A DNA stretch of 64,000 bases from Aequitasia blattaphilus. GTDB lineage: Bacteria > Bacillota > Clostridia > Lachnospirales > Lachnospiraceae. The position numbers were made by a program, and so were the translations under genes. Numbering within the stretch: the first letter of the stretch is position 1; every line of letters starts with the position of its first letter. The DNA lies in contig NZ_JAMXOD010000006.1 of NCBI RefSeq assembly GCF_024721305.1, positions 62,001 to 126,000 of the forward strand, in the 5' to 3' direction. This document shows, one piece after another, positions 1-8,850 of this stretch. Under the pieces are notes generated by a model. That model had not been told where the DNA came from, searched no databases, and saw nothing but the letters and a program-made list of their open reading frames with translations.

Positions 1-1451
1 GTTTTATGGCATCTCTCTTTAATACAGGCATTAATCAGCCGAATAATTATACAGAGGAGTCCATTGAAGCAATCAGTAATAATGGAGAGATTACGAAATC
101 TGAGACAGGGAGAGCAACAGAAGCCCGTCCTAATATTATCGTGGTACAGCTGGAATCTTTTTTCGACGTAAGTGATGCAGAGTTTTTTGAAACATCTATT
201 GATGCCTTACCAAATCTGCGAGAGATGTTTGAAAACTACTCCACAGGATATTTTAAAGTTCCATCAGTAGGAGCAGGAACGGCAAATACGGAGTTTGAGG
301 TTTTAACAGGAATGAATCTGCGCTATTTTGGACCAGGGGAATATCCCTATAAGACTTATGCGAAGGAAACGCCCTTAGAAAGTGCTGCAACAGCCCTGAA
401 TGTCTTGGATTACGGAACACATGCCTTACATAATAATGGTGGAAATTTTTACAGTAGAGCCCAAGTGTTTGATCATATGGGATTTGATACCTTTATCAGC
501 AAGGAATTTATGAACATCCTTCAAACCACACCGAATGGATGGGCAAAGGATGATGTTTTGGTTCAGGGGATTTTAGATTCCATGGACACCACAGAGGGGA
601 AAGACTTTGTCTTTACAGTGAGTGTGCAGGGACATGGAGATTATCCGGAAGAAAAGATGATTGAAAATCCAGCGGTTACTGTAAGTGGTATCGAAGATGA
701 AGCTCTTAAAAATAAATGGGAATACTATGTCAATCAGGTCTATGAAATGGATCAGTTTGTTGGAAAGTTAAAAGAGAAGATTGAGGAACGTGGAGAGCCT
801 ACGGTTATGGTGTTTTACGGGGATCATTTGCCAACCCTTGGATTGCAGTCTGAGGATTTGAAAAGTCGTTATCTGTATAATACAAACTACGTAATATGGG
901 ATAATATTGGTTTAGAGAAGCGAGATGGGAATATCGCATCTTATCAACTTTTGGCCGATGTATTTGAGCGATTGGATATCCACTCAGGAACAGTCTTTAA
1001 TTATCATCAAGAGAGACGAAAAACGAAACATTATTTGGAGGATTTAGAACTTCTTCAATACGATCTTTTATATGGTAAGCAGTATGTATATGGAGACAAT
1101 TCACCAATTGATGAAGGTCATATGGTGATGGGAGTACGAGATGTAACGGTAACAGACATTACACCACAAATAAAAAAGGGATTTAGTTTGTACGGAACGA
1201 ATTTTACAAAATCCAGCAAAGTATATGTGAATGGTGAGAAGCAAAAGAGCAGCTTTTTGAATAATACACATATTAATCTGCCTGAAACGAATCTTGAAGA
1301 GGGAGATGTTTTGGTTGTAAAACAAATGGGCTCCAGCAATACGGAATTTAGGAGAAGTAATGAATATGTTTACCAGGATGGAACGTTGGTAGAAAGTCCG
1401 GGGACGGCAACAGATAAAGGTGTGTCATGGGCAAAGCAAGAACAAGAATAG
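1..1451 (+). CDS. LTA synthase-family sulfatase-fold protein, 5' truncated by window edge
   Basis: This is the extracellular catalytic part of a lipoteichoic acid synthase-like phosphoglycerol transferase. The frame is open back to the window start, so the N-terminal membrane helices expected of the family lie outside. The visible part shows RPNIIVVQLESFFDV, then GAGTANTEFEVLTG, whose Thr is the usual nucleophile position. FTVSVQGHGDYPE and FYGDHLPTLG follow as metal-binding segments. After the sulfatase fold, about 90 residues (FSLYGTNFTKSSKVYVNG and onward) look like a small beta-sandwich of IPT/TIG type; that is an inference. The gene is followed 11 bases later by folC. The family builds or modifies polyglycerolphosphate polymers on the outer membrane face. 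The exact substrate is not visible here. Confidence 0.85.
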   Translation, partial: FMASLFNTGINQPNNYTEESIEAISNNGEITKSETGRATEARPNIIVVQLESFFDVSDAEFFETSIDALPNLREMFENYSTGYFKVPSVGAGTANTEFEVLTGMNLRYFGPGEYPYKTYAKETPLESAATALNVLDYGTHALHNNGGNFYSRAQVFDHMGFDTFISKEFMNILQTTPNGWAKDDVLVQGILDSMDTTEGKDFVFTVSVQGHGDYPEEKMIENPAVTVSGIEDEALKNKWEYYVNQVYEMDQFVGKLKEKIEERGEPTVMVFYGDHLPTLGLQSEDLKSRYLYNTNYVIWDNIGLEKRDGNIASYQLLADVFERLDIHSGTVFNYHQERRKTKHYLEDLELLQYDLLYGKQYVYGDNSPIDEGHMVMGVRDVTVTDITPQIKKGFSLYGTNFTKSSKVYVNGEKQKSSFLNNTHINLPETNLEEGDVLVVKQMGSSNTEFRRSNEYVYQDGTLVESPGTATDKGVSWAKQEQE

Positions 1452-1462
1452 GAGAGTTAAAT

Positions 1463-2770
1463 ATGGATTATCAATCTGCCGTAGCTTATATTGAGAGCAT
1501 TCCAAAATTCACGAAGAAAAATTCACTTTCACATACAAGATATTTACTGATAAAGTTGAAATATCCAGGAGTTCTAAGAAAAATAACCCATGTGGCTGGA
1601 ACAAATGGAAAGGGCTCTGTATGTATTTATTTAAGAGATATACTTTTGGGGGAAAAGAAAAGTGTGGGGACTTTCACATCACCTCATTTGGTACGCATCA
1701 ATGAACGGTTTTTAATCGATAAAGATGAAGTATCCGATGAAGGATTTCTGGAGGCCTTTCATGAGGTTTATGATACGGTGAAAGAAATGGAAGCAGAGGG
1801 GTATGAACATCCCACTTACTTTGAATTTCTGTTTGTAATGGCCATGGTAATTTTTGAAAAAGCAGATGTGGAGTACATTGTTTTAGAAACAGGGCTGGGA
1901 GGCAGGCTGGATGCAACCAATAGTGTCATCAAGCCAACTCTTTCTATTATTACATCAATTGGACCGGATCACCAAAGTATTTTAGGGGAAACTATTGAAG
2001 AAATTGCAGGAGAAAAAGCTGGTATTATCAAAAGAAATGTTCCTCTTATCTTTGATGGACGAGAGAAAAAATCCCGTAAAATAATTGAGAATGCAGCTAA
2101 AAATGCAAGTGTTCCATATGAGATAGTGGATGATTCCTCTTATCAACTTATGAACATTCGTGGAAAAGTTATTGATTTTTTACCGTCGACTGGTTATGAT
2201 AAAAATGATGTTTGGAGCATAAACGTTTATGGAGAGTATCAAATTGTAAACGCTCTTTTAGCAATCAGGGCTGCTGCTTTGTTGCTGGAAACCCAGAGCT
2301 ATCCAGACAGCTTTAAAGAAACTGTAAAGAATACAGAAATTCCTGGGAGAATGGAGGAAGTAGTTCCAAATATTTTTGTGGATGGGGCTCACAATCTTCA
2401 GGCAGTTACAGAGGCATGTAAAGTGCTGAATCAGATTTCAGAAGAGGCAGAAGCATTACCGGTGGTTCTTTATAGTGCAGTATCCGATAAAGATTATCGG
2501 AAGATTATTCCGTATATTTGTACTCATACGAAGGCAAAGGAATATGCAGTCGTAGGTCTGACAAATTCAAGAGGTGTCTCTGGGAAAGAATTGGCGGAAG
2601 TATTTCACGAAAATACAAAGGAAAAGATTGTTGTCAAGGAAAATGTTCAAGAAACTATTGAGTATATAAAAAGCGAGTCCGAAAACAGACCCGTTTTTTG
2701 CTTTGGCTCTCTTTATTTAGTGGGAGAGATTAAAGCAGCGTTAGGAGGAAAATCCAATGCTAAATTTTGA
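1463..2770 (+). CDS. folC: Bifunctional folylpolyglutamate / dihydrofolate synthase
   Basis: This cytoplasmic ligase adds glutamate to dihydropteroate or tetrahydrofolate using ATP. The P-loop HVAGTNGKGSV lies near residues 43-53. The family motif TSIGPDHQSILGETIEEIAG and the following EKAGIIK lie near residue 165-190. The Mur-ligase C-terminal segment has VDGAHNLQA. The length of 435 residues is normal for FolC. I chose the start at 1463 because AGGAGAG sits a few bases upstream and the protein then begins MDYQSAVAYI; an ATG 36 bases earlier lies inside the end of the preceding gene. The 3' end overlaps the next small gene, so the two are probably translationally coupled. Confidence 0.93.
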   Translation: MDYQSAVAYIESIPKFTKKNSLSHTRYLLIKLKYPGVLRKITHVAGTNGKGSVCIYLRDILLGEKKSVGTFTSPHLVRINERFLIDKDEVSDEGFLEAFHEVYDTVKEMEAEGYEHPTYFEFLFVMAMVIFEKADVEYIVLETGLGGRLDATNSVIKPTLSIITSIGPDHQSILGETIEEIAGEKAGIIKRNVPLIFDGREKKSRKIIENAAKNASVPYEIVDDSSYQLMNIRGKVIDFLPSTGYDKNDVWSINVYGEYQIVNALLAIRAAALLLETQSYPDSFKETVKNTEIPGRMEEVVPNIFVDGAHNLQAVTEACKVLNQISEEAEALPVVLYSAVSDKDYRKIIPYICTHTKAKEYAVVGLTNSRGVSGKELAEVFHENTKEKIVVKENVQETIEYIKSESENRPVFCFGSLYLVGEIKAALGGKSNAKF

Positions 2771-2891
2771 AGAAGAATTAAAGAAGTTTCAACCAAGCTT
2801 AGAAGTAGAGGATATTGAAGATGCAGTTTATCAGGATGATTTAACAGATATGTCTGATATTCTTAAAGAGATGATTGAAAGCACCAAGTAG
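2757..2891 (+). CDS. Small acidic protein of unknown function (44 aa)
   Basis: This short frame begins inside the last codons of folC, with TTAGGAGGAAAA just upstream as a very good ribosome site. It encodes an acidic helix-rich peptide starting MLNFEEELKKF. It ends 14 bases before the next gene in the same direction. Its strong ribosome site, its 14-base overlap with folC and the conserved-looking operon spacing argue that it is real. I do not recognise a family. The sequence has no membrane segment and no cysteine. It may assist the TPR protein downstream, but that is only a guess from position. Confidence 0.6.
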   Translation: MLNFEEELKKFQPSLEVEDIEDAVYQDDLTDMSDILKEMIESTK

Positions 2892-2905
2892 AAGGGTACT
2901 TTAAA

Positions 2906-4228
2906 ATGGATTATAAAACGAAACTGTTGTATCAGTCTAATTACTGGTACAATGATGGCCTTAGAAAAGCCAATATTAGAGATTTATCAGGTGCCATTGT
3001 GTCCCTTAGGAGGAGTCTGCAATATAACAGTGACAATATTGCAACAAGAAATCTGCTTGGTCTCGTCTATTATGGACGGGGAGATATAGTAGAAGGTCTT
3101 GTAGAGTGGATATTAAGTAAAAATTTGCAGCCTCAGGAAAACATAGCCAATTATTTTATTCACAAGATTCAAGAGGATTTAGTCTGGCTTAAAACAATCA
3201 ATCAAGGGATTAAGAAGTATAATCAGGCACTTGTTTATGCCAATCAAAATGGAGAAGATTTGGCTACGATTCAGTTAAAGCAGGTAGTAAAAGACCATCC
3301 TACCTTTGTGAAGGCATATCAACTTCTAACTTTATTGTTAATCGATGTTGAGGAATACGAAGAGGCTAAGAAGTACATTCGCACGGCTCATCAACTTGAT
3401 AAGACCAGCGATATTACCTTAAGCTATATGCAGGAAATAACAGAGGGGCAGAAAGAACAGCGAAAAACTGCGAAGATTGTACGAGAGAAGACGAAAGCGA
3501 ATCAAAGTGTGGAATATATGGTGGGAAATGAGACCATTATTGCCCCGGTTAATTCTGGAATTAAAGAGCATATGGGGACTCATACGCTGCTCAATATATT
3601 GCTTGGAGCGGTGTTGGGCGTAGCTGTAGTGCTCTTTCTTATTATGCCTTCTGTGGTATCAGATAAGCAGAAGGAGTTGAATGGCAAAACCATTTCCTTC
3701 AGTGAAAGAATTGCAACACAGGAAGCTCAGATTAGTGCATTGAAAAAGGAATTGGAAAGTTATCGGGCAGATGCCCCGGCAGAAGATGCTCAAGAAACTG
3801 CCGCGTCGACGCAAAACAGCTATGAAGTTGTTATGGGAGTCTATACCCATTATGTAGCACAAGATGTTTCAGATTCTGAAATGATAGAGGAGCTGTTTAA
3901 AGTAAGTGTGCCTTCCCTGGGACCTTTGGGAAAAAGTACTTATGATGAGGTGGCGGGAGGTGTATTCCCAAGAGCATGCCAAAGCTTAATTGCATCAGGA
4001 GAAGCAAGCCTCAATGCAGGAGAAGTAGACGCCGCTATTACCGATTTGGAAAAAGTAATCCGTATGAATGATGGGTATGAGGACGGAAAAGCCTTGTATC
4101 TGCTAGGTCAGGCCTATGGACAAAAGGGTGATAGTGAGTGGGCAAGGGAATATTACAATAGATTGGTGGAGCAGTATGGAGGCTCACAATATGTGCAGGG
4201 TGCTCAGGAGGCATTGAATGCGCTTTAA
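2906..4228 (+). CDS. Membrane-anchored tetratricopeptide-repeat protein
   Basis: This is a 440-residue protein with TPR-like helices in residues about 1-190 (for example DLSGAIVSLRRSLQYNSDN). One transmembrane helix lies near residues 228-250 (LLGAVLGVAVVLFLIM) and a coiled coil near 255-290. A second TPR pair occupies residues about 340-440 (AGEVDAAITDLEKVIR, GQKGDSEWAREYYNRL). There is no signal peptide, so the N-terminal TPR block is likely cytoplasmic and the C-terminal block outside. TPR proteins are scaffolds, and this one may organise envelope enzymes such as the upstream sulfatase. That role is inferred from the neighbourhood only. It lies in the same-strand run from the LTA synthase-like gene to the phosphate cotransporter. 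Confidence 0.75.
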   Translation: MDYKTKLLYQSNYWYNDGLRKANIRDLSGAIVSLRRSLQYNSDNIATRNLLGLVYYGRGDIVEGLVEWILSKNLQPQENIANYFIHKIQEDLVWLKTINQGIKKYNQALVYANQNGEDLATIQLKQVVKDHPTFVKAYQLLTLLLIDVEEYEEAKKYIRTAHQLDKTSDITLSYMQEITEGQKEQRKTAKIVREKTKANQSVEYMVGNETIIAPVNSGIKEHMGTHTLLNILLGAVLGVAVVLFLIMPSVVSDKQKELNGKTISFSERIATQEAQISALKKELESYRADAPAEDAQETAASTQNSYEVVMGVYTHYVAQDVSDSEMIEELFKVSVPSLGPLGKSTYDEVAGGVFPRACQSLIASGEASLNAGEVDAAITDLEKVIRMNDGYEDGKALYLLGQAYGQKGDSEWAREYYNRLVEQYGGSQYVQGAQEALNAL

Positions 4229-4251
4229 TGGAATGTGGAGGATAAGAAGGA

Positions 4252-5895
4252 ATGGATAATCTTAGTATTATTTTAGGGTTTGCCGGTGGACTTGGTATGT
4301 TCATCTATGGTATGCAAATCATGGCTCAGGGCCTGGAAAATGCAGCAGGAAATAAGATGAAGTCTCTTTTAGAGGCCTTGACGAAAAATAAGCTAATGGG
4401 AGTGTTACTAGGTGCGGCAATTACGGCTGTTATCCAAAGCTCCTCTGCAACTACCGTTATGGTGGTTGGTTTTGTAAATGCAGGAATCATGAATTTACAG
4501 CAAGCCATGGGCGTTATCATGGGCGCAAATGTAGGAACTACAATAACAGGTTGGTTAGTGTCTTCTGTAGAGTGGGCAGAGTTCTTAAGTCCGGCTAAGA
4601 TTGCACCGGTTGCAGTTATCTGTGGTGTCATCCTGATGATTAGCGGAAAACGCCGTTCATCAAAAGAAATTGCGAACATTATTATTGGATTTGGGCTCCT
4701 GTTTATCGGAATCACAACCATGTCCAGTGCAGTTGAACCTTTGCAGAGTTCGCCGGTTTTCAGGGAAGTGTTTGTAAAGTTAGGCTCGAATCCATTTCTG
4801 GGAGTATTTGCCGGTTTTGCAATTACGGCAATTATTCAAAGCTCCTCGGCATCGGTGGGTATCTTACAGTCATTAGCTGCAGCAGGACTGGTACCTTTTA
4901 GTGCAGCATTGTATATCATCATGGGTCAAAATATTGGAACCTGTGTGACAGCGATTCTATCAAGTATCGGTGCCAAGAAAAATGCGAAGACAGCGGCAAT
5001 CATGCATTTACTCTTCAATGTTTTAGGAACGGTTATTTTAGGAAGTATCACCATTGCGTACTTTTGGATTCTTCAGCCGGAAGCAGGAAATGGACAGATT
5101 ACTCAGACTCAAATCAGTGTGATTCATACGGTATTTAATATTGCTACAACGGTTATGCTCTTCCCGCTTTCGAACTGGATTATTAAATTGGCGAAGAAGA
5201 TTGGAAGGATTGATGAGGCAGCCGTTGAAGTAAGTGATGTACAGTTAGATGATCGTATGTTAGAAACACCAGGAATTGCACTTCAATCAACTGTTAATGA
5301 AGTAGTACGCCTTGGGTATATCGTAAAGGGAGCCATGGCTGTATCGAAAAGAGTTCTTTTTACACAGAAGAGCGAAGATATAGAATATCTGAAAAATGAA
5401 GAAAAGACAGCAGATAAGCTGACTGCCGGAATTACGGAATATCTTATTAAAATTAATACGAAACAGATTGGTGAAAAAGAGCATCAGGAAGTAGCCCATA
5501 TGCTTCAAATTATATCCGATATGGAGCGTGTAAGTGATTATACAGAAAACATTTCTGAATTCGCAGAAAATATGCGTGAAAAAAATATAAAGTTCTCTGA
5601 AATTGGTGGAACTCAATTGAAAGAAATGCTTGAGGTATGCGCAGACAGTTACACGTATGCGTTGGAAGCCTATGAAAACCAGGATCGTGATAAAGCGCTA
5701 AAGGTAATTGAAGAAGAGACAAGAGCAGATGATTTAGAGGTTTCATTGAGAAATCAACATATTAAGCGACTGGCCAAGAATCAATGTGAAACCCAGGCAG
5801 GTATCGTCTTTTTAGATGCATTAGTATGTCTGGAACGTATTTCAGATCATGCTAGAAATATTGCAGAGGAAGTATTGCAGCAGATAGAGGAATAA
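4252..5895 (+). CDS. Na+/phosphate cotransporter, NptA/YjbB type with PhoU-like tail
   Basis: This is a polytopic membrane transporter of 547 residues. Two inverted repeats carry the family signature: AAITAVIQSSSATTVMVVG near residue 54 and AITAIIQSSSASVGILQS near residue 200. The C-terminal 200 residues form a PhoU-like helical bundle (DMERVSDYTENISEF, CLERISDHARNIAEE), as in many bacterial NptA proteins. The family couples sodium to inorganic phosphate movement, often export. The start has GGATAAGAAGG upstream. It is followed 28 bases later by a lipoprotein gene. The window also carries a separate high-affinity Pst system near 21.5-26.5 kb, so the cell has two phosphate routes. Confidence 0.9.
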   Translation: MDNLSIILGFAGGLGMFIYGMQIMAQGLENAAGNKMKSLLEALTKNKLMGVLLGAAITAVIQSSSATTVMVVGFVNAGIMNLQQAMGVIMGANVGTTITGWLVSSVEWAEFLSPAKIAPVAVICGVILMISGKRRSSKEIANIIIGFGLLFIGITTMSSAVEPLQSSPVFREVFVKLGSNPFLGVFAGFAITAIIQSSSASVGILQSLAAAGLVPFSAALYIIMGQNIGTCVTAILSSIGAKKNAKTAAIMHLLFNVLGTVILGSITIAYFWILQPEAGNGQITQTQISVIHTVFNIATTVMLFPLSNWIIKLAKKIGRIDEAAVEVSDVQLDDRMLETPGIALQSTVNEVVRLGYIVKGAMAVSKRVLFTQKSEDIEYLKNEEKTADKLTAGITEYLIKINTKQIGEKEHQEVAHMLQIISDMERVSDYTENISEFAENMREKNIKFSEIGGTQLKEMLEVCADSYTYALEAYENQDRDKALKVIEEETRADDLEVSLRNQHIKRLAKNQCETQAGIVFLDALVCLERISDHARNIAEEVLQQIEE

Positions 5896-5923
5896 AAGGG
5901 ATAAAAAGGAAGGAAAAAGGAAA

Positions 5924-6646
5924 ATGAAAAAAAGATTATTGATGGCAGTAGTAGCACTGATGCTATTGACTGTAACAGCATGCTCAAAACCGGCTCAGGA
6001 AAAGAAGGAAGAGCCAGTGCAAGAGGAGCAGCAAAAGGCGGAAGAGCCAAAAGAAGAGGAAAAAGTAGAAGAGAAAAAGGTTGAAGAAAAAAAAGAGACG
6101 GGAACAGTGGACAGTGAGTGGACTGAAATGGAGTTTATATTTGATGGGGTTAATATGAAACTATTAGAAACTCCTTATAAGACTCTTGAGGAAAATGGAT
6201 GGACCTTTAATATGGCTGACTACGGCTATGAGGATGGTTACATACTGAATCCAAAGGATAAGCTGACTTCAACCATTGATTTGACGAATGAAAAATATCT
6301 GGAAGATAAGTATGCTGTCCGGGTTTCAGCAGGATTTATCAATACCACAGATGGAGCTGTCGATGTGACTGAGAGTAATGTATGGGCAATTCAGGCAGAT
6401 GTTTCCAGTGCAATGAAAAAGGGAGAGCCTTACCCAGATTTTGTTCTTGCAGGTGGAATTACCTGGGGTGCAACTTACGAGGAAATAAAAGCAGCATATG
6501 GAGAACCTTCTGAGGAGCCCTATCGCTCAGAGGATTTGGGATACTATACATACGAATATAAAAACGAATACTCGCAAAACATGCGATTTGTCGTATATGA
6601 TGAAATGGGATTGACAGAGATCGATATACATAATTACGGTAACTAA
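5924..6646 (+). CDS. Lipoprotein of unknown function (240 aa)
   Basis: The protein starts with MKKRLLMAVVALMLLTVTAC, a lipoprotein signal with the lipidated cysteine at residue 20. A very charged linker rich in Lys and Glu (residues about 25-62) follows, then a globular domain of about 175 residues. That domain contains repeated acidic/aromatic segments such as YGYEDGYILNP and ITWGATYEEIKAAYG, which recall small secreted lipoproteins common in Lachnospiraceae. No enzyme motif is visible. It is the last gene of the run and ends just before a terminator. Confidence 0.75.
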   Translation: MKKRLLMAVVALMLLTVTACSKPAQEKKEEPVQEEQQKAEEPKEEEKVEEKKVEEKKETGTVDSEWTEMEFIFDGVNMKLLETPYKTLEENGWTFNMADYGYEDGYILNPKDKLTSTIDLTNEKYLEDKYAVRVSAGFINTTDGAVDVTESNVWAIQADVSSAMKKGEPYPDFVLAGGITWGATYEEIKAAYGEPSEEPYRSEDLGYYTYEYKNEYSQNMRFVVYDEMGLTEIDIHNYGN

Positions 6647-6657
6647 CAAAAGTGCAA

Positions 6658-6696
6658 AATAAAACTGGTTGAATTTTCAATCAGTTTTATTTTTTA
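6658..6696 (+). terminator. Intrinsic terminator, probably bidirectional
   Basis: The stem AATAAAACTGGTTGA pairs with TCAATCAGTTTTATT across an ATTT loop, with one G-T pair, and is followed by TTTTT. It lies between two convergent genes (lipoprotein on plus, LacI-kinase on minus) and is A/T-symmetric enough to serve both. Confidence 0.8.
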
Positions 6697-6709
6697 CCTT
6701 ATAAGAAAC

Positions 6710-8608
6710 TTAATCCGCTTCTAGCAGAAGGGCAGGGTCATTCTGCTTAATATAAGATTCTAAAGTATTAAGGTCAACAAGAGAAGGAACAACACCTTCC
6801 CGGGAAATGCAGAATCCGGCAGCATAAGAAGCAATCTTCACAGCATTTGGTAAAGAGACTCCTTTTTGTAGATAAACAGCAAAAGCACTGATAAAAGCAT
6901 CAGCGGCGCCTGTATTATCAATGGATTTAAAATCATAGGCAGGAAAGTACATGGAGTCTGTTTGTGTCCGCAGATAAGACCCTTCTGAACCAAGGGTGAT
7001 AATAACTGTAGAAACACCTTTCCCTAAAAAGTATAAAGCTTTCTCTTCCACGGTATTGGAATCCGGGCAAAGGGTACTTGCTTCATCCAGATTCGGAATT
7101 AATATATCGATAGTAGACAACAGTTCGTCACTTAAATGATTGCAGGCGGCAGGCTTTAGTATCGTAGTAGCACCATGCTTTTTCGCAAGAGCGGCACCAG
7201 ACTCAATGACGGGCATAGGAACTTCGGTCTGTAAAAGACAGTATGCAGTATTTTCAAAGAGAGACTCCAGCTTTTGGATGGAGTCTCTTTTGAGACTATC
7301 CGTTGCACCGGATAAAATAGTAATTGTAGATTCTCCGGAGTCACTTAAAACAATGTATGCTTTTCCAGTAATCGCGTTAGGAATTCGACAGATTCCACTG
7401 GAATTAATGCTGAGTTCATTGAGCGAAGATAGGATGATTTCGGATTCCGGATCATTTCCAACGGTTCCGATTAAAGCAACTCTGGCGCCTAATTTTGCGG
7501 CTCCGATTGCTTCGTTGATTCCTTTTCCACCGGGATAGGAATAAAGTGAAGAGGCAATCGTTGATTTCCCACTCTTGGGCAATTCCTTTACACGCATGTA
7601 GTAATCAATATTTACACTTCCAATCACCAAAATCTTCTCAGGACTTAATTCTTTTGGGATTCCAATTGTACTTCCCGTATCTAAGATGAATTCCTTTGAA
7701 AAATTTAAGTTTGGTTTCTTCTTGGTCTCTAGATGAAAAATCATTTTCTCGCAAATACTCTCACCGAAGGCATGGTTTGGAATCAAGAGTGAAGTTATGG
7801 ATGGGTGATGGATATGATTTAAGGATTCTTCCTTTAGGGAAATTATCGAAACATCATCGGGAGTTTTCAGATGCAGGGAAATTAGTTTTTCGTAGAGCGA
7901 CAAAGCCATGTCGTAATTGGAAACCGCAATGGCACTGATGCGTCGTGAGGTAATTCGTTGTATTAAGCTTTCGTCTACATGATGAAAGACATTTGCCTGA
8001 TCAAATGGAATCTGTTGTTCATATAAACAGCTTTTGTATCCATCTAGGAAGCAGGTTTCCCAAAAGTTCTCTTTACCCAGAAAGGCGATATCAGTATGCT
8101 CGTATTCGAATAAGGTTTTCGCTGCCAAAAATCCTGCCTTCTCAAAGTTTTGATTGATCGATTTTTCGTAGAAAAAAGCATTTAGTATGAAATATGGAAT
8201 ATTATTGTCCTTAAGAAGAGATGTATGCTGGATACTTTCGGAGGAAATAGGCTCCCATAAGAGTCCATCTACCTGATGGTGACAAACGGATGTTATGGCC
8301 TTTAATTCACGCGTTTGATCCATAGAAGATTCATAGAGCATAACGGAATACCCATTTTTTTGCGCAACATTAATAACACCGGAAACGATGCTGTCATTAG
8401 TTGCACTATTTAAAATCAAACCTATGGTAAAAGTCTTTGTGTTACTCTGAGAAGCAATATTATACCTTGGTGCATAATTATATTCTTTTATAATCTGTAA
8501 TACTTTTTCTCTTGTGGCCTCGCTGATGCTCTCGTCCTTTTGGTTCATGACTTTTGAAACCGTAGAGATAGAGACACCTGCCAGCCGGGCGATATCTTTA
8601 ATTGTCAT
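6710..8608 (-). CDS. LacI-family repressor fused to a PfkB/ribokinase domain
   Basis: One 632-residue frame holds three parts. Residues 1-55 are a LacI helix-turn-helix (TIKDIARLAGVSISTVSKVM). Residues about 60-310 are a periplasmic-binding-protein-like effector domain. Residues about 325-620 form a complete PfkB sugar kinase, with the opening ILVIGSVNIDYYMRV, the glycine motif YPGGKGINEAIGAAKLGA and the active-site segment DNTGAADAFISAF. The catalytic aspartate is kept; the family's usual GAGD is GAAD here. LacI regulators are normally about 330 residues, so this is a true fusion. The reading frame is continuous. It is divergent from the nucleoside-uptake operon, which it probably represses. 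The kinase part could phosphorylate ribose or a nucleoside and so consume or sense the inducer; that is inference. Confidence 0.88.
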   Translation of the reverse strand: MTIKDIARLAGVSISTVSKVMNQKDESISEATREKVLQIIKEYNYAPRYNIASQSNTKTFTIGLILNSATNDSIVSGVINVAQKNGYSVMLYESSMDQTRELKAITSVCHHQVDGLLWEPISSESIQHTSLLKDNNIPYFILNAFFYEKSINQNFEKAGFLAAKTLFEYEHTDIAFLGKENFWETCFLDGYKSCLYEQQIPFDQANVFHHVDESLIQRITSRRISAIAVSNYDMALSLYEKLISLHLKTPDDVSIISLKEESLNHIHHPSITSLLIPNHAFGESICEKMIFHLETKKKPNLNFSKEFILDTGSTIGIPKELSPEKILVIGSVNIDYYMRVKELPKSGKSTIASSLYSYPGGKGINEAIGAAKLGARVALIGTVGNDPESEIILSSLNELSINSSGICRIPNAITGKAYIVLSDSGESTITILSGATDSLKRDSIQKLESLFENTAYCLLQTEVPMPVIESGAALAKKHGATTILKPAACNHLSDELLSTIDILIPNLDEASTLCPDSNTVEEKALYFLGKGVSTVIITLGSEGSYLRTQTDSMYFPAYDFKSIDNTGAADAFISAFAVYLQKGVSLPNAVKIASYAAGFCISREGVVPSLVDLNTLESYIKQNDPALLLEAD

Positions 8609-8712
8609 TATCTATGCCTCCCATTTGTAAGCTATTTCATATTTTAACCTTAAATATTCGTTTCGGTCAAGTGGATAAAAAGAAAGTGATACCATTTTAT
8701 AGTGGATATTGT

Positions 8713-8735
8713 ACAACGTTGTGAGTTGTGCACAA
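8713..8735. promoter_or_regulatory. Twin palindromic operator candidates
   Basis: Two perfect 10-bp palindromes lie three bases apart: ACAACGTTGT (8713-8722) and TTGTGCACAA (8726-8735). A central CG as in the first is typical of LacI-family operators. They lie in the gap between the LacI-kinase fusion and the divergent nucleoside operon, upstream of that operon's promoter. They are good candidates for binding by the fusion protein. Confidence 0.5.
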
Positions 8736-8767
8736 TATAAAGTGGTAAATATGTACAAGACTTACAA

Positions 8768-8797
8768 TTGACATTTGAGGAAGTAAAATGATATTCT
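8768..8797 (+). promoter_or_regulatory. Promoter of the nucleoside-uptake operon
   Basis: A consensus -35 TTGACA is followed 18 bases later by TATTCT. It is placed about 54 bases upstream of the first gene. Confidence 0.6.
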
Positions 8798-8814
8798 AAG
8801 TTTACGAAAACAGT

Positions 8815-8834
8815 TTAGGAAAATGATTTCCTAA
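8815..8834. promoter_or_regulatory. Perfect inverted repeat between promoter and ribosome site
   Basis: TTAGGAAA and TTTCCTAA are separated by four bases and lie just upstream of the AAAGGAGG ribosome site of the BMP gene. It could be a second operator placed downstream of the transcription start, or a small mRNA hairpin. Confidence 0.4.
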
Positions 8835-8850
8835 GAAAAGGAGGATATTA

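Noticed and set aside
4326-4721. Minus-strand frame inside the phosphate cotransporter
   Set aside because: It is the opposite-strand shadow of a well-supported membrane protein; its composition reflects complement codons and there is no ribosome site.
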